DNA of 57,853 nucleotides from Lingula anatina (GCF_001039355.2 NW_019775737.1:175049-232901), one strand, 5' to 3'; counted from the stretch's first letter, positions 22,590 through 35,886 are shown. Made by a program: numbers and translations. The notes: generated by a model not told the origin, from the letters alone.

Positions 22590-22724
22590 GCGTTTGCAAG
22601 CCCCCCCCCCCCCCCCCCCCTTTTGCCGAGAAAACTTTTATCTGGGTGTACGAAGATTTCATGGTAAAAGGTCCAATTTTTCAGAAAAAGAACAACCTTT
22701 TTTCGTAATTGTTGGCTACGGGCC
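22590..22724. mobile_element. degraded MITE of the CAGGCCCGTAG family
   Basis: The left end has been replaced or expanded by a C20 tract (22601-22620). The interior (AAAAGGTCCA, TTTTTCAGAAAAAGAAC) and the right end TTGGCTACGGGCC match the other copies at 21936 and 27289. Confidence 0.65.
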
Positions 22725-23953
22725 ATGATGGCCTAAAATAATCCAGTTTTTCAAGGGATTTGGGGCGGAGTTGAGTCAGAAAGAATGGCAGGTTAGAGCA
22801 ATGCGGTGCAGCAACGGATGAAAGCAGCCAGGAAAAAGCTGGGTGTTTTCTCTTAGTTTTGTCAAATTACAGGCTATTGCACAATCGTATAAATTCATGG
22901 TATTTTGGCCGTCACTCTTTTATTGCTTTCTGAAAAGGCAATGTCTGTTTGAGTATCACCCTAGTCTCACGCGAATCTCGCGCGTGTTCTAGTCTCGCAT
23001 GACGTCACGCAGTGCCGGTGACCTCGTTTTAGGCTATCTTGAAAGATTTCCTGTGTAGTCTATGGTATTATTCGGCACGGTACTTTTGATGTGTCAAATA
23101 CATGTAAGACTCCGGACAATGAAATAATCTCACGAACATTTGCGGCTTACCATAGTATTTATGATTAAATAGTAGGTTGTGAAGAATTAGTGGCGATAAA
23201 CAGCCCATCTGGTGGAGGGAAACTATCCTTCGACATAAGCAGTAGGCTCCACATGCAACTTGAGTTATCATTAATTTTGCATTGAACATGTTTTGTATCA
23301 AAAAAAAAAATAATAATAATAATAATAAATAAATAAATAAAATAAATAGACTTATAGGCTTTCCCGGATTTTTCTGAAATATTAACATTTTTTGGATAGG
23401 ACCTCGGAATACTAGTATAAATGATGATTTAACTTTCGATTCTAATTCATTAATACATCTCCAGTAACTACATCATTGTCCAGGCAGTACAAACAGCTAA
23501 TTTAATAAACTTTGGTGCCTGACTGTATCGTATCCCTGAGTTTCTGGACGTCTGAGCATGGGCATGTATTTGAGTTTACCTTCACATATTTTAGTTCGTG
23601 TACGTTGATGCCATCAGTGAAAAAATAAAAGGTACCCTATGCGGGATTAACCAGCCAAAATGACTTTTTCTGGGGAAAAATATTTGCTTGTTGAATCATT
23701 GTTAGACCCTTCCGTGAACTTGGATTTGATGCCTTATTACATTTTGAACGTAATGATCAAGGCATTCTATGTGACAGGCCAGTCATTAAGAATGCCTTGT
23801 CTTCTTGCCATTTCAGAAGGAACTATCGGCATCAGGTATTTTATTTGAGGGATTTTATAGTGTTTAATGTGTGCATTTGGAGAGATTGGTAACTAGTAGG
23901 TAGAAATAAAAAATATGCCTAAGGGGAATTTTTTTAAAGCGTACAGTATACCG

Positions 23954-24298
23954 TTAAAGGGATAATAACTCTTCGTATGATATCTATATTTCACAATAAA
24001 AACCTTGTGAATAACTCATAGAAATATAATATATTCTGTTTTACCACAAAAACAGCAGTTATAGCTTTTATTCTGATATCTGAACTTGTCTTTAGACCAC
24101 GTGACCTCCATTGATGTCTATACTCTGTTAAAATCTCTTAAGAGATTTTAACAAAAAACCAAACTTTTTAGAAAAAAACCAGGGACTGACTTTGAATGTA
24201 AAAATGGATTCCTTAACCATTGGTAAGTATGGGAAAATTGTTGTTTACTCCAGGAAAATTCATTTTTTGGCCGAAACGAAGAGTTATTATTGCTTTAA
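23954..24298. mobile_element. 345-bp non-autonomous inverted-repeat element flanked by TTAA
   Basis: The terminal repeats contain ATAATAACTCTTCGT on the left and ACGAAGAGTTATTAT on the right, each bordered on the outside by TTAA. TTAA target duplication is the signature of piggyBac-type elements. A perfect 28-bp palindrome (24126-24153) lies close to the centre. There is no coding capacity. A partial second copy lies at 18655-18750. Confidence 0.6.
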
Positions 24299-25097
24299 GC
24301 GTTGCAAAGGCGATAAATCTTCATATTTTATAACGAGCTTATCTGCGTCCAACACAATTAACTGAAGTTGTATTCCTATACTATAAACATTTTGTATCTT
24401 ATTCACAAATGACAACTTTTTATTTCACTTAGGCCTATTTACTTAAATACGTCATTGTATTGTTCTTTGGGTCTGGACATTTTCACTGGATTCATCTGGC
24501 ACAAATAAAATAGACGAATAAAGAATAACAACGCGCAACTCGCTCCTATCCCAACATAGACTGACTAAATATGTGGTAACGGAAGCAGTGATTAAGTTAA
24601 ACATCATTGAGTAACGGTGAAGAACGGCTTAGACTATTTGTTGTGGTCCGCTTAGCTTCCTCAACACCGTGCCGGAAGTAGAGGACTGTTTGTTGGCATA
24701 CTTTCATGAAATGTAATATTTTGTGCTATACGAAGGCAGAACGTTAATTTAAACTGTGTCTTACCATAAGTTCGCTATCACATCATTAATTATACGACAT
24801 GTTTTTGAAAGAGCAGCATCTGTACGATAATAATCATAACCGGTAGTTTTAAACGTAAAAAGTAATAAACGAACACATTAATCAATAAAAGGAAGGTAGA
24901 CTATACTCTATAAAAAAGAGAGACAGAAACAGTTAAGTAGATCAGTAAACTGAATAGCAAATAATGACAAGAACATCGATGAGCAACAAATAAATAGGAA
25001 CATAAACAAATAATAAATGATAAATGGCTATGTACTGAATAAAAAAGGAGAAACAAGTTTCAACGGAACACCAAGCAATAAATAATGTAAGGACAAC

Positions 25098-25169
25098 GGG
25101 GGTATAGCTCAGTGGTAGAGCATTCGACTGCAGATCGAGAGGTCTCCGGTTCAAATCCGGGTGCCCCCT
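25098..25169 (+). tRNA. tRNA-Cys (GCA), copy 2
   Basis: The cloverleaf is the same 72-nt structure as copies 1 and 3, with a single C-to-T change at the first base of the 5' T-stem strand (TCCGG against CCGGG). This leaves a G-U pair, so the fold is kept. Discriminator T and anticodon GCA are unchanged. A TTTT stop follows about 11 nt downstream. Confidence 0.94.
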
Positions 25170-26378
25170 TAACTGTTTTGTTAATTTCTTTCTTATTTCC
25201 CTTTAATTTATTTCATTTTAAACTACGGCAATTACAAAATATCCTTGGTACGAACACTGGTATTATTTAGTCCAAAATATGGGTCTACTTTGATGAAAAC
25301 TACAAGTAGTAGTAGTTGTAGTAGTAGTAGTAGTAGTAGTTAGTAGTAGTAGTTAGTAGTAGTAGTAGTAGTAGTAGTAGTCCAATTAAAGGGAATGTTG
25401 AGCTTGTGTTATATCAGAAAATGCTTAGGGCCAATGTTAAAGACCAATTCCCATTTTATTGGTATTTGAAATGGACTACTGTGGATTTATTTGAGACGAA
25501 AGTAGACAAATTGTGTTCTTAAAGTTTAGACTAAAACAGCTTACGTCTCTTTAGTGAAACATGGTCCGAAACTGAGAGAAAGACCAAAAACGCAGGGGGG
25601 AATAACAAAAGAAAAAACCCATAGCCCTTTCTTGAATAAAATTAAGATTGTAAAATAACATAAACCTACATGTGTGTGCATAAAATATAAAATTCCTACA
25701 TTTCATTTATTTAAATTTATTCAGATTCACTTAAATCTTTTTTCAATAGTTCAACTTAAGAGGAAATGATTTGGTGTCTGCTAGAATGACACTTTGTAAA
25801 ATTGTCGAATAAAACAGGAAAATTGAAGGTTTTTATTTTCTGCACTCTGTAATTCCGTTCAATTCGAGAGACGAAGTGAAAAAAATTGCCCACGCGCGTC
25901 AAATTAGCTCCCCATTAGAAATGTTAATGTGACCGTGGGGCTATCATTTGGGTTTATTTTACAATAAATATATTCATTAATAGCATTATACGGCTCACTT
26001 CGTCACTTACCCCAAGTTCATTTCCGGTTTATAGCTCAACCCCTTACATATACTCAGATATATCACGGCTTTCATCTTAGCTTATTTTCCTCACTTATTG
26101 TTAATTTATATAACCATTACCGGTGGCTGTCGTATGATTTATGGTATTTATCTAATCAGTAGCGTCTCAGCACAGGTGTAAGTGCTTAACCATAATATAC
26201 CTTGTGTGCATAGTATGTTTTAGAGGGTATATGAGTGCGCCAGGGTATCGCATATGTATCTCTTTTATAAGACATCAAAAAGGCCGCTGTATGCACCGCT
26301 TTCAGTTAATGACCAGTTAATGGCCGTAGCTGATGACCAGGCGCGAAGGTTGCGATTTCATGGAACCGGGGGACATTT

Positions 26379-26420
<42 letters not shown>

Positions 26421-27257
26421 ATTTGCAGGCTTAGCTTTTTATAGCCCGGTGTTAAAATGCTTCTATTTTTCATTATTATACATGTAATCAAACATACCTG
26501 TAAAAGTGTTCATTTGCTTTTATTTTAATCATCACTTTTATCTTATCATTTTACTATTATTATTCCCCTGTACTTTCATACACGACCTTTGTTTTGATAA
26601 TTTGTTGAAGTGGCACAATTTTGTAGACCATGTTTTTACAGGAATAAAAGCCTAAGACAGAATTAACATAAATTCACTTTAAGCAATAGGGGCAGGAATA
26701 CGTGTAGAAGTTAAGATTCAAAAAGAACGAATAAAAAGGGTCTTGATGCTATCTGAAGGAAGCATTTTATTTCTTGTTTTCTTTATTATTCTTCTACTAC
26801 ATGAGAGTGTATGTTGGTTGCGTTTTCGATACCCCCCTCCCCTTTGTCAGGGGTTTACTTAATTACTTTCCATTTTTTCAAAACAGTTAATTAACAAACT
26901 CATTTCCAAATTAAAAGTTGAAATTAGTTAGTTAATATATGTCAACATGGCGTATTTAATTCATATATAATGCTCTTCATTAACAAACTTACTTTAGTAT
27001 GATACAAAGTTTGCACTCTTTAACTTCAAGACAGTTCAACGTCATTTAAAGGAGACATAAAACACCTGACGCTGGAAGCTGTCATTGCATGTATAAATTA
27101 CAACTTAAATAACTAGACTTAATTCGCACTTTTCAGAGGTCAGTGAATGGTTACTGAAGATAAGGAGAGTTTCAGCGCCTCAGCGTCGTGTCTGAATGAC
27201 TGCGCATTCGCATACATAATACAACGTGTTATCAAGTGCAGCGGAGACAGACCGAGG

Positions 27258-27288
<31 letters not shown>

Positions 27289-29080
27289 CAGGCCCGTAGC
27301 CAGGGGGGGTTCGGGGGGTTCGAAAGAACCGCCCCTTTTGCTGGGAAAAGGTCCACTCTGGGTAAAATTTGATCTAGGTGCATGATGTTTTTTTATGGGA
27401 AAAGGTCCACTTTTTCAGAAAAAGAACCCCCCTTTTGAAATTGCTGGCTACGGGCCGGAAGAGATTTGTGGTATTCAACATTTCAACCTAATATCTCCAC
27501 TTTTTCGATTTTCTTCGGAAAACGTCAACGTCATTAATCGATTCCATTTGCAAATTTCACTGAATCGGGATATTTATCGGTTTCCAAAGTTTGATGTTTA
27601 TCATATCCACGTTTTTGTCGTTCGCCATGTTTACGCCATATATATGTTAATCTAATTATATAAAAAAGAAAAAAAAATATCCAAAAGGTATCTGCTGTTA
27701 AGATCAAGGCATATGTGACAGCGTTGTTAACTCAATAGTGACGAATTTTCTCCCCTCATGTAGGCACGAATAAGTATATCTTTCATGGCAAACGTCAAAG
27801 CTATTTGGGATTATTTGATCTTGACGAAATTCGTGATTTCCGTTTAAGATCTGAAGATCGCCAGAAGCGATTAAATCTCTAGACCTAGATACGATAAGAT
27901 GTAGGCCCTACACCATAGACTCGAGATCTTGTCAAGCAGTTCCGCATATCGCGCGTTTTTGTGGCTGAAGTCGTCTGCTAATCTATCGCATTCTGATAAG
28001 ATTATGAATAAAATCCACCTCATTGTTTGCTGATGACAAATCTGTTCAACCAAAAAGTTACCCTGATTAATTCAAAATGTCAAGATGCTTCTACGACGTA
28101 AGTATTTCAAGGGCTTGTGGATCAATAAGGACCGGATTACTCTCGCAGCGCGGCATAAATCAATCCGCCACAATATGGCTGCCGACCACAAGAATGCGCT
28201 CTTCAGAAGGTTTGCCGAAGCTTAGGGAGTTCTCTGATAAGGAACCCCGTTATTTAGCCAAATTAAGTTGTTTGTTTGATCCGTAAAAAGGAGGAGCAAT
28301 GCCTAATGTGTTTGCACTGCAAGTTATCCTGAGAAAGATATCAAAATCACGGCACGTGTGCTTTGGCATAGGTGGACTAATGTTGGTTACAGTTGTAATA
28401 AAATTTTTTTTTTCAAAAAATTGTGTGTGTGTGTGTGTGTGGGGGGGGGGTGATTTATTTGCAGGTGGCCTCCGTTTGTCTTTGTAACTTTTCTTTCTAT
28501 TTTTTTTTAATTTTTATTGTTTACTTTGAATCTTACATTAGATCTTTTATGTGCGTCTTTGTGTAAAGAAATTTTCTGACACTGTATTTACACGTGCATT
28601 TATGTTTGCTATATAATGTAAAGAAATTTTCTGTCACTGTATTTACACGTACATTTATTTTTATTATACAATGTATTTTGTCGCATTCCCGCATTAATTG
28701 ATTGTTTTTCATATAAGTGTATTTGTGCCTTACATTTTGAATTGGTATTTCAAATATATATCTTTTGTATAGTATAATAACCAATCTGTCCGTTGCTTGA
28801 GTGTTTCTGCTTGTTAATCAGAACAACTATCCATGTGTATTCCCAAACATTTCATCAGAACTATAAATCACCCAGAGTAGGTATTACTCTATTGTAGGAA
28901 GAGAACTGTCCGCTTTAACACCCTTACTTCAATGGGATTTCAATAAGATTGCATGTATAAATATAATAGTAGAGTTTTTTATATAAAAATGGAAAGATGG
29001 AGAGGAAAGACATCTTTCATGATTGTGCAATATTAAAATTTAAGTTAAGAATCAGTTTTTAGAAGAGGTGGTTCGTAAGT
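25170..29080. other. spacer between tRNA-Cys copies 2 and 3
   Basis: It holds (AGT)n at 25305-25381, (GA)n at 26382-26416 and 27260-27288, a MITE at 27289-27456, (TG)n plus G10 at 28422-28450, and a ~42-bp direct repeat (28562-28603 and 28617-28658, period 55). No gene is recognised. The ATG at 28077 followed by a good donor (GTAAGT) is an isolated signal. Confidence 0.5.
27289..27456. mobile_element. MITE of the CAGGCCCGTAG family next to a (GA)n tract
   Basis: The left end CAGGCCCGTAGCCAGG and the right end TGGCTACGGGCC form the inverted repeat. The interior matches the copies at 21936 and 22590 (TTCGAAAGAACC, AAAGGTCCACT, TTTTTCAGAAAAAGAAC). It abuts a (GA)n microsatellite on the left; no clear target duplication is visible. 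Confidence 0.75.
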
Positions 29081-29152
29081 GGGGGTATAGCTCAGTGGTA
29101 GAGCATTCGACTGCAGATCGAGAGGTCCCCGGTTCAAATCCGGGTGCCCCCT
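29081..29152 (+). tRNA. tRNA-Cys (GCA), copy 3
   Basis: This is a 72-nt intronless tRNA-Cys identical to copy 1 but on the plus strand. All stems pair, the discriminator is T and the anticodon is GCA. A TTTT run starts about 9 nt downstream, a normal Pol III stop. With the other two copies it forms a loose cluster spread over 7 kb. Confidence 0.96.
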
Positions 29153-30249
29153 CACGACTCCTTTTCTTGTAAGTTATATTAATAATATAAATTTCATTTC
29201 ACATGTTGGGTGAACACTGTAGGTCTAGTTATATACATCTACCTTCGCCAAGGAGGTTGCTCTTCGCTTCCGTATTTTTTATTCAAAATTTTGATAAAAA
29301 TTTTCAGGACAGGGAATGTGCTGTATCTGATTAAGTTAGTTCATTGATAATTAATTTGTAAGACGAGAATTGTATTTATCAATTAATTGATTAACTAATC
29401 ATTAAATGGTTATTGAGAATTGAGTTGCTTTGGCGGTGGACTGCACTTTCTGAATGCTTTTCTAGTCGTTTTATATTTATAATCTGATGCAGATGTCAAA
29501 TTATTCATTGCCCGTGTTTAATTTAATTAAAGCCCAAAAATCCGCTCGACTTTACCATTTTAACACATCCCCCTTTTCTTACGAGGAAAAAGATAATAAA
29601 ACTTGCATGATATGGTGCTCAGACAAGAACTGACATCCCAGTTTTTATTTGTTTGTTTGTTTGTCTGTTTGTTTGTTTCTTTGAGAGAGGGAGAGAAAGA
29701 AAGAAAGATAAATAAAGAGTAAATGATACAAAACTAACGTCCCACGTTTGTCCTTTCCAGGTTTATTATCACAACCATTTTTTTCATGGTGATCATTTAT
29801 CCATCATAATCTTTACTTGAAAGTGCTTAGGCATTTATCATCAAAACACAGTAAATGTCCCGCATTGCAAACTGTCTAATATTCTTGCTAGGCCAACATG
29901 CCAAAAGGGACTACGTGTGTATTTTCTATTTATTAAATAGACGGTGGGATTATTTCCTGAAATAAATCATCCTAACACGCCCTCCTATATTATCAATGAA
30001 CCAAAGGACATTGCTGTCACCAGTAAATCAAGACGCAATTAGGTCATATCCTCGAGCTCTCCCCGTTAAGTTTTGGGTGCATGTGCCCCTTAGTCTTGCC
30101 ATGATCTTGGGAATGACTCAGGCTGCTCAAGTTTCAGGAAAATATATTTCAATCATAATAATATAATTTGTACATGTATGAAATGAGCAAGTGCATATTT
30201 ATGATTGGAGGTCAAATTAGCTTTTACATTTTGGATAAATCTGTGAATT

Positions 30250-30297
<48 letters not shown>

Positions 30298-32150
30298 ATT
30301 GAGACAAAAATATGATATGATAAAATACTTTTAAATCATGTGACGGGGGAAATAAAAGATTGGCATATACTTATCCGCCTTTGATCAGATAGCTACAGTC
30401 AAGAGCTGGTTATGAAAAAAAGGGGGTCTGCTTCCTCCTTTTTAACCCGTAGTTTTCGATGTTGTTATCATAAAACATCTTGGCGGTTACAAAATGTGGA
30501 GTGAATAAAATGCACTTCCTCGTGCTAGTTCAGAACTTCGGTGATAATAACCATTGACCATTTAAGGAGAGTCTGTTACTTTGTTTTCAACATACACCGA
30601 ACCGGACTTTTTTTTTTTTTAGAAGGATGGGGTTGTAAGTAAACAAAATTCACCCAATGCCTTTATTTCTTTCTTGCTGTTCATACATGTTCATGTATTT
30701 GATAGTTATCAATTTTTCTCTTGGTGGTTAAGGCACTGATATACATTTTATACATCATTAAATGTTCCTGGTAATAAATTATGTATAATACCAATTGATA
30801 TCGTGTATAGACTTGAATATTATTTCTGAGGTCAATTATATTGGATTTAACGTCAGTAGTGTTTATTCAATTACTTCTTTATTTATACTTGCCTTAAGCT
30901 ACCACTTTTATCTCATGGAAACAGGGAAGATATAGCAAACAAAATACATTTACTTATATAGTTTATCTTTAAAATGTCTTTTTTCATAATTTAGATTCAA
31001 ATTCGCTGTAACTATCACGATTTGTATGTGAAGCTTTATAATCGTGGATGATTCTTAGCTTTTGAAAAATGAAACAACAAATTATGTATTAGAGTACATC
31101 TTAATTATATTTATTAAAAAAGATATCCAACTTGAAGTCCAAATGTATGTATCTTTGTAACTGCAGACCAAAAGAAAATCATAAATAAAAATTTACACAC
31201 AGCTTGTAAATTGTCTTATCTGTTCTTCGTCTTTTTGGGGTATTTTCTAATGCCTTCGATAGTTACAAATGTTAAATGTTATCAGTTTGATCTAAAGGCA
31301 AACCGCCCTTCTGTTACTTCAAAGAGAACTTAAAATGACTACGTGAAATGTCACCACATAAAAGAAGGAAAAAACGAGCGGGAAGATATGTGCATAGCAG
31401 CGTCGGTTATCGGGGGGTTAAGGGTCCCGTTTTTTCCTGTTTAACTGTTGTTCAACGATACCATATCATTAATATCTAATTACGGGGCATTCAGCGCGTT
31501 CATGACTAGGAATCCCTTGTCTAAAGTTCTGCTCCTCCGCCCGTGAGAACTCCACTGTCACGTGATGGGCGGTCGCGGAAATTTTGGGGAGAGACAATGG
31601 GAACGTTATGCACTTTTTTGCGTGGTGTGACGCAGCGTGATGTAGGCGAACGGCCTCTGGGTGATGTATAGCTTGGAAATGCTGATCATCTTCCGCTGTG
31701 ACACCTCGACCATGAATTTGTCCTTTTGAGAAAATGTCAAGTATTTTTGTTCTCTTAAAGGTGGGATAGCCTGTCCGCCTATGTTTTTCTCCCCCACTGA
31801 ACAAATTAATTCCGTTATTGTGAAGTCTCCCCTGACAACCCCCGTAGACGGGTAACTGTTGTCATTGGCAAGTCATTTCAATGCATTTCTACAAGATACT
31901 GCACAAGCAAGAATGACGGAGATTGATGTACTTCTGCAAAGCACTTTTAGGTGAGTGGGCTTTTTTTTTTTCTCGAGATGTTTCTGGTGTCTATAGCATG
32001 TTGCCATGGAAATCAAGCAATGAGTTGTGTATCATACTTTTTCAAGTTGCATATTGTTGCTAACGTAGGTGACATGAACATGAAAATGAAAGAGAGAGGG
32101 AATAAATGAAAGAGAGAGAGAGAGAGGGAGAGACATAGAGAGAGGGGGGA

Positions 32151-32205
<55 letters not shown>

Positions 32206-34500
32206 GAGAGAAGGAGAGAGAGAGATCAATGGGTTTCGCATCGAGTATCGTGGAATCGTGGTTCAAACGATAAGTTGAGAGTTAGAGAGAAATATAATGT
32301 ATAGAAAGTCGAAACAGGACACGTTCGCACAGCCACTCACAATCAAACTCAAGAAAATAGGAAGGCGAAACAAAAAACAAGGAAGAATATATAAAACACG
32401 CTACAAAGAAATCTAAATATAAACATTATTTTATCTTGGCTGCTGACTAACGATGCCCTTGTCAGCAAAGAAAATTTACTAGACAAAATCATCTTCTCAG
32501 ACCAATTTGTTTAATTCGTACTTTTCTTCCCAAAGCCTTTGTTTTTTCAAGGACGCAACCGCTAGGTTTATCATCATTTTACAAATAAAAGATATTAATT
32601 TTGGAGTAATTGCCCACGGAAATATTTTACGTGGGGCGCATGAATTTATTACCCTTATGTTGAAATTAATGCTTTGAGTCTCGCGTCTCTATAATGCTAA
32701 TGTTTTTGTTGGTGGCTGAGAAAACTGTCGATTTTAAAACTGTGATTTGACATTGATAGCGAGACCCTGCTCGTGCTATGAAATAACCGTTGTTTAATAC
32801 GAGACTGGTGGGGCATTTTGAAACAATATGACAATTTTAGTCGCAGGATAATGTAAACGTTTATGTCTTTTAATTAATTTTTCTTCTTTATATACTTCAA
32901 GTCACCTCTGCTGAGATCTACGCAGTAATAATGAAATACCTTTATTTGAATAATGCAACACAATAACAAATTACCAATTTGGCATGCTCAGTTTTGATAA
33001 AAAAAGAGACAGATAGTACCTACGTAAAGGTAAATTTTATTTTTAGAATAAATCGAAATAAAATTGCATCATGGTGGTCGTTGTCGTACCTAATTAAATC
33101 GATGTCCATGCAAGCGGTAAATTGAAACCTTTCGCGAGTGAATATGCCGCTATTTTTCCCACTCATTTCCTTCACAAAGAACGCAGAAAACTGATGACTA
33201 AGAATGACGTATTAAATAAGAAAATTGTGAACACATTTAAAAACAATTCGGAAGTTTATTTTTTCCTACTTCATCACAGAATTGTTCGATAAGATATTTT
33301 ACTTGAGAAATATTCAGAGCATTTTAAGGACGGGGGGGGGGGGGGAGTGGTCTCAAATAATTTGTACAACATTATTTATCAATCAATATCAATAAAAATA
33401 CTAAGTCCTTCATCGCAACCAGTCTCGTTCTTCAGTCGAGGCACGACGAGGGCAATAAACAATAAAGTTCCGAAACAAATTTATTCTCACCTTTTTGAGG
33501 GTTTAATAGCACAGCGCACCAATTTGTCACGGCGCCTTAATACCCGTCACTACTTAATAATGTCAGAATGTCTCTTTCTTATTGGGTTTTTAATCTCACA
33601 TTAAAAGACCTTAAAATACCTGTTCTAACACGCCATGCGTCATTTAGTCATTTTCAGTCAGAGTGACAAGGCCGTTTCTGCTGTTAAATATAAAGACGAA
33701 GGTAGATAACCGTAAAGTATTCGTTTACAATTAATGTCATTTTATTACAAGGATTTGAAGGCGGTGCCTAATACACGTAGTAATAGAAGATATGGGTTTC
33801 GTTTATTTGACAGGGTGTGTTAATTGTTGAAGGTGTTTTTATTGTTTGTGGGGATTTGTGTGGGCGTATTAGTTTCTGCAGATATTAATGAGGAGAGAGA
33901 GAGAGAGAGAAAGAGTATAACTTTTGACTGTGCAAAAAATCAAGTGTGATTCCAAAATATTGATAAATATTAGATGATGGGATGAGAGAAAGAGAGAGAG
34001 GACGGACGGGGAAAGGCAGAAAGATAAAGAAAAGAAAAAAACAATGCGTATACATCGACACTTGCTCGTGTGCGCGTTTTCCCGTGCGCGCGTAAGCCTC
34101 TACCCACATACGTAGACGCGTGCAAACAATTCACACCAATTTACTGTTAGTCTAGTGTGGCTAATTATCAACTTAGGGTAATGCGTGAGGCTAATAAACA
34201 GACATTAAGGGCGGGTCGCTTTTAAATCGCTGATAAAACTTAATTCATGACATGTGGCAGGCAATATTATAAATAACCGACCTAGGTGCATACATATTCC
34301 ACCGCGTGTTGGAGTATTAAAGCTTATAGAGCATAATGCTGTGAACCCTCTGTTACACGTAATTTGCATACATATATTTATAAGGCACATTTTAATCTCT
34401 TTCTTTCTACGAGCGTTTTAAAGTGGAGAGAGGCTGGCCTTTCGTTTTACGATACTGTCGAGGTAAAATCAAGCTCGCTCTCTCTCTCTCTCTCTCTCTT
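29153..34500. other. gene-poor spacer with microsatellites
   Basis: It contains (TTTG)n at 29647-29685, (TAAA)n at 30251-30298, a (GA)n/(GT)n/(GA)n compound tract at 32090-32225, a G run near 33332-33346, further GA tracts near 33896 and 33985, and (CT)n at 34477-34499. Two overlapping minus-strand open frames at 31469-31804 lie in a GC-richer patch, but neither has a recognisable domain. Confidence 0.5.
32090..32225. repeat. compound (GA)n-(GT)n-(GA)n microsatellite
   Basis: A (GT)n core (about 32153-32199) is flanked on both sides by GA-rich tracts. The minus-strand open frames through it (HTHTHT...) are artefacts of the repeat. Confidence 0.9.
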
Positions 34501-34588
34501 GTATCAGTGACACATAACAAGCGAGCGATGCGGTTCGGGAGGTCGGTCATCTGACTGCTGAAGAAGTGAGGAATCTGTCTATCTTGCA

Positions 34589-34597
34589 TATAAAAGA
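34589..34597 (+). promoter_or_regulatory. candidate TATA box upstream of the astacin gene
   Basis: TATAAAAGA lies about 1.3 kb before the astacin ATG, at the edge where base composition becomes richer in GC. A (CT)n tract lies just upstream. If used, the 5' UTR would be long or spliced. The assignment is tentative. Confidence 0.25.
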
Positions 34598-34599
34598 TG

Positions 34600-35869
34600 A
34601 TAATTTCGATAAAAGCGACTTAAGGACCTCCTTTCCCCTTCTGTTATTTTCAGGAGAGCGACAAACGCGACCAAGCGCAGGCAGCTGTGAAATTATAATA
34701 TCTGACCACACGTTGGATTTCGGCGGAGTAGAGAGGAAACGCTACTTAACCCCAGACCTCGCACAGCCGTCGCAGTAGAAGAGCCAGAACTGAGAAACGA
34801 CCCTTATTGGCTTAAAGACTCTCGCTAACGGTAGATCTCGACGCACAGAGGCGTTCCTGACTCAACCCATTAAGCCTGGTGCCTCACGAGAGGGGCATGA
34901 CAACAATTAATCTATCAGATACCGCTTCCTTCAAGCTCTGTTGAGGTTCACTTTTAACGTGGCTGACGCATGGAGTAGGTCGTGTTTTCTTGGACTCACT
35001 GACTTTTTGCGTCGATTTTTGATAAAGTACGAAAAAGAATATTGTGGGACCCGGACAAGTGAGATTAACCGCTGATTGTTGAAGCCAACATCGATATCAC
35101 CGCGGACTGGGACATACCATGTTAATATGGGCTCTCGGTAGTAATAACAGTTTTACCGTCACTACCAGAACGACCACTGAAAACGCCGCGATTTAATTAT
35201 TTTTACTACAGAAGTAGCATTGTCGTTGACGCACTACGCTGTCTACTATCGTAGGACTTACACTCGGTGACGACTGGAAGTTAAAGAGAGATTTAGCGTA
35301 GCCCCGAGGGCGATATTTCTTTTAACGGCTGGGAATCCACTTCAGTCAACTGCCTGCCCCGAGGCGGTGCACAGCCAGCCTGCGTAGTAGTATTTCTATA
35401 ATTACTGAAGAATAATTTCACAAGCTGCATTGATTCAAGTGTCAAGTGGTCCATGTGCAAGGAAAGGATAGGGGAAAAAGTAAGGACATTTTTTTACGAC
35501 CTGAAATACTCATTTACAAACTAAGTCCATGCCTGCTGTTACTGCTGACTGGGCTACAACCATACAAGTAGTCGACTACACAAGATAGGGCGGATTTTAC
35601 ATTGTTTTGCATTTTTTTCTTAAACTATAACCGGCGTTGATATTTTACTGCATGCAAGCGGAGTCTCTCGCGTGTAAGGACTCCGTCGACGCTACCAAAA
35701 TACAGTCACAAAACGCTGGGGCCTACAATATAGGAAAGGTAGATGAATTACGATTTTAGCTCAGATATGACGTTGTAATCTTTCTTTCTAGCCTGAAACG
35801 ATCCTGCGAACGACTTGCCTCACGAACGGACACGGTACATTATGTCAAAGCAGGCCAACGCGAAGAAAT
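34600..35869 (+). other. probable 5' UTR / promoter region of the astacin gene
   Basis: This stretch has a more balanced base composition than the spacer before it and runs without repeats into the astacin start codon. An acceptor-like TTATTTTCAGGAG near 34645 could mark a 5' UTR exon. No protein-coding exon is recognised. Confidence 0.35.
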
Positions 35870-35886
35870 ATGCGGATAACTCTTAG
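35842..35886 (+). promoter_or_regulatory. short upstream ORF overlapping the astacin start
   Basis: An ATG 28 nt before the proposed astacin start opens a 14-codon frame that ends at TAG (35884-35886), past the main ATG and in a different frame. If the transcript starts upstream, ribosomes using it would bypass the main start, so it could lower translation. Confidence 0.4.

Larger units (their letters stand above)
22265..25097. other. spacer between tRNA-Cys copies 1 and 2
   Basis: It contains a degraded MITE (22590-22724), a consensus CRE (TGACGTCA, 23000-23007) beside CTAGTCTC-type repeats, and a TTAA-flanked inverted-repeat element (23954-24298) with a perfect 28-bp palindrome. No gene is seen. 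Confidence 0.5.

Noticed and set aside
28077-28097. ATG plus seven codons followed by a GTAAGT donor
   Set aside because: An isolated start and donor with no partner exon is too weak to call a first exon.
31469-31804. Two overlapping minus-strand open frames (111 and 63 aa)
   Set aside because: The patch is GC-richer, but neither frame has a recognisable domain, and they compete with each other; kept only as part of the spacer.
34566-34778. 70-aa open frame upstream of the astacin gene
   Set aside because: No signal peptide or domain, and an acceptor-like site lies inside it; more likely 5' UTR.
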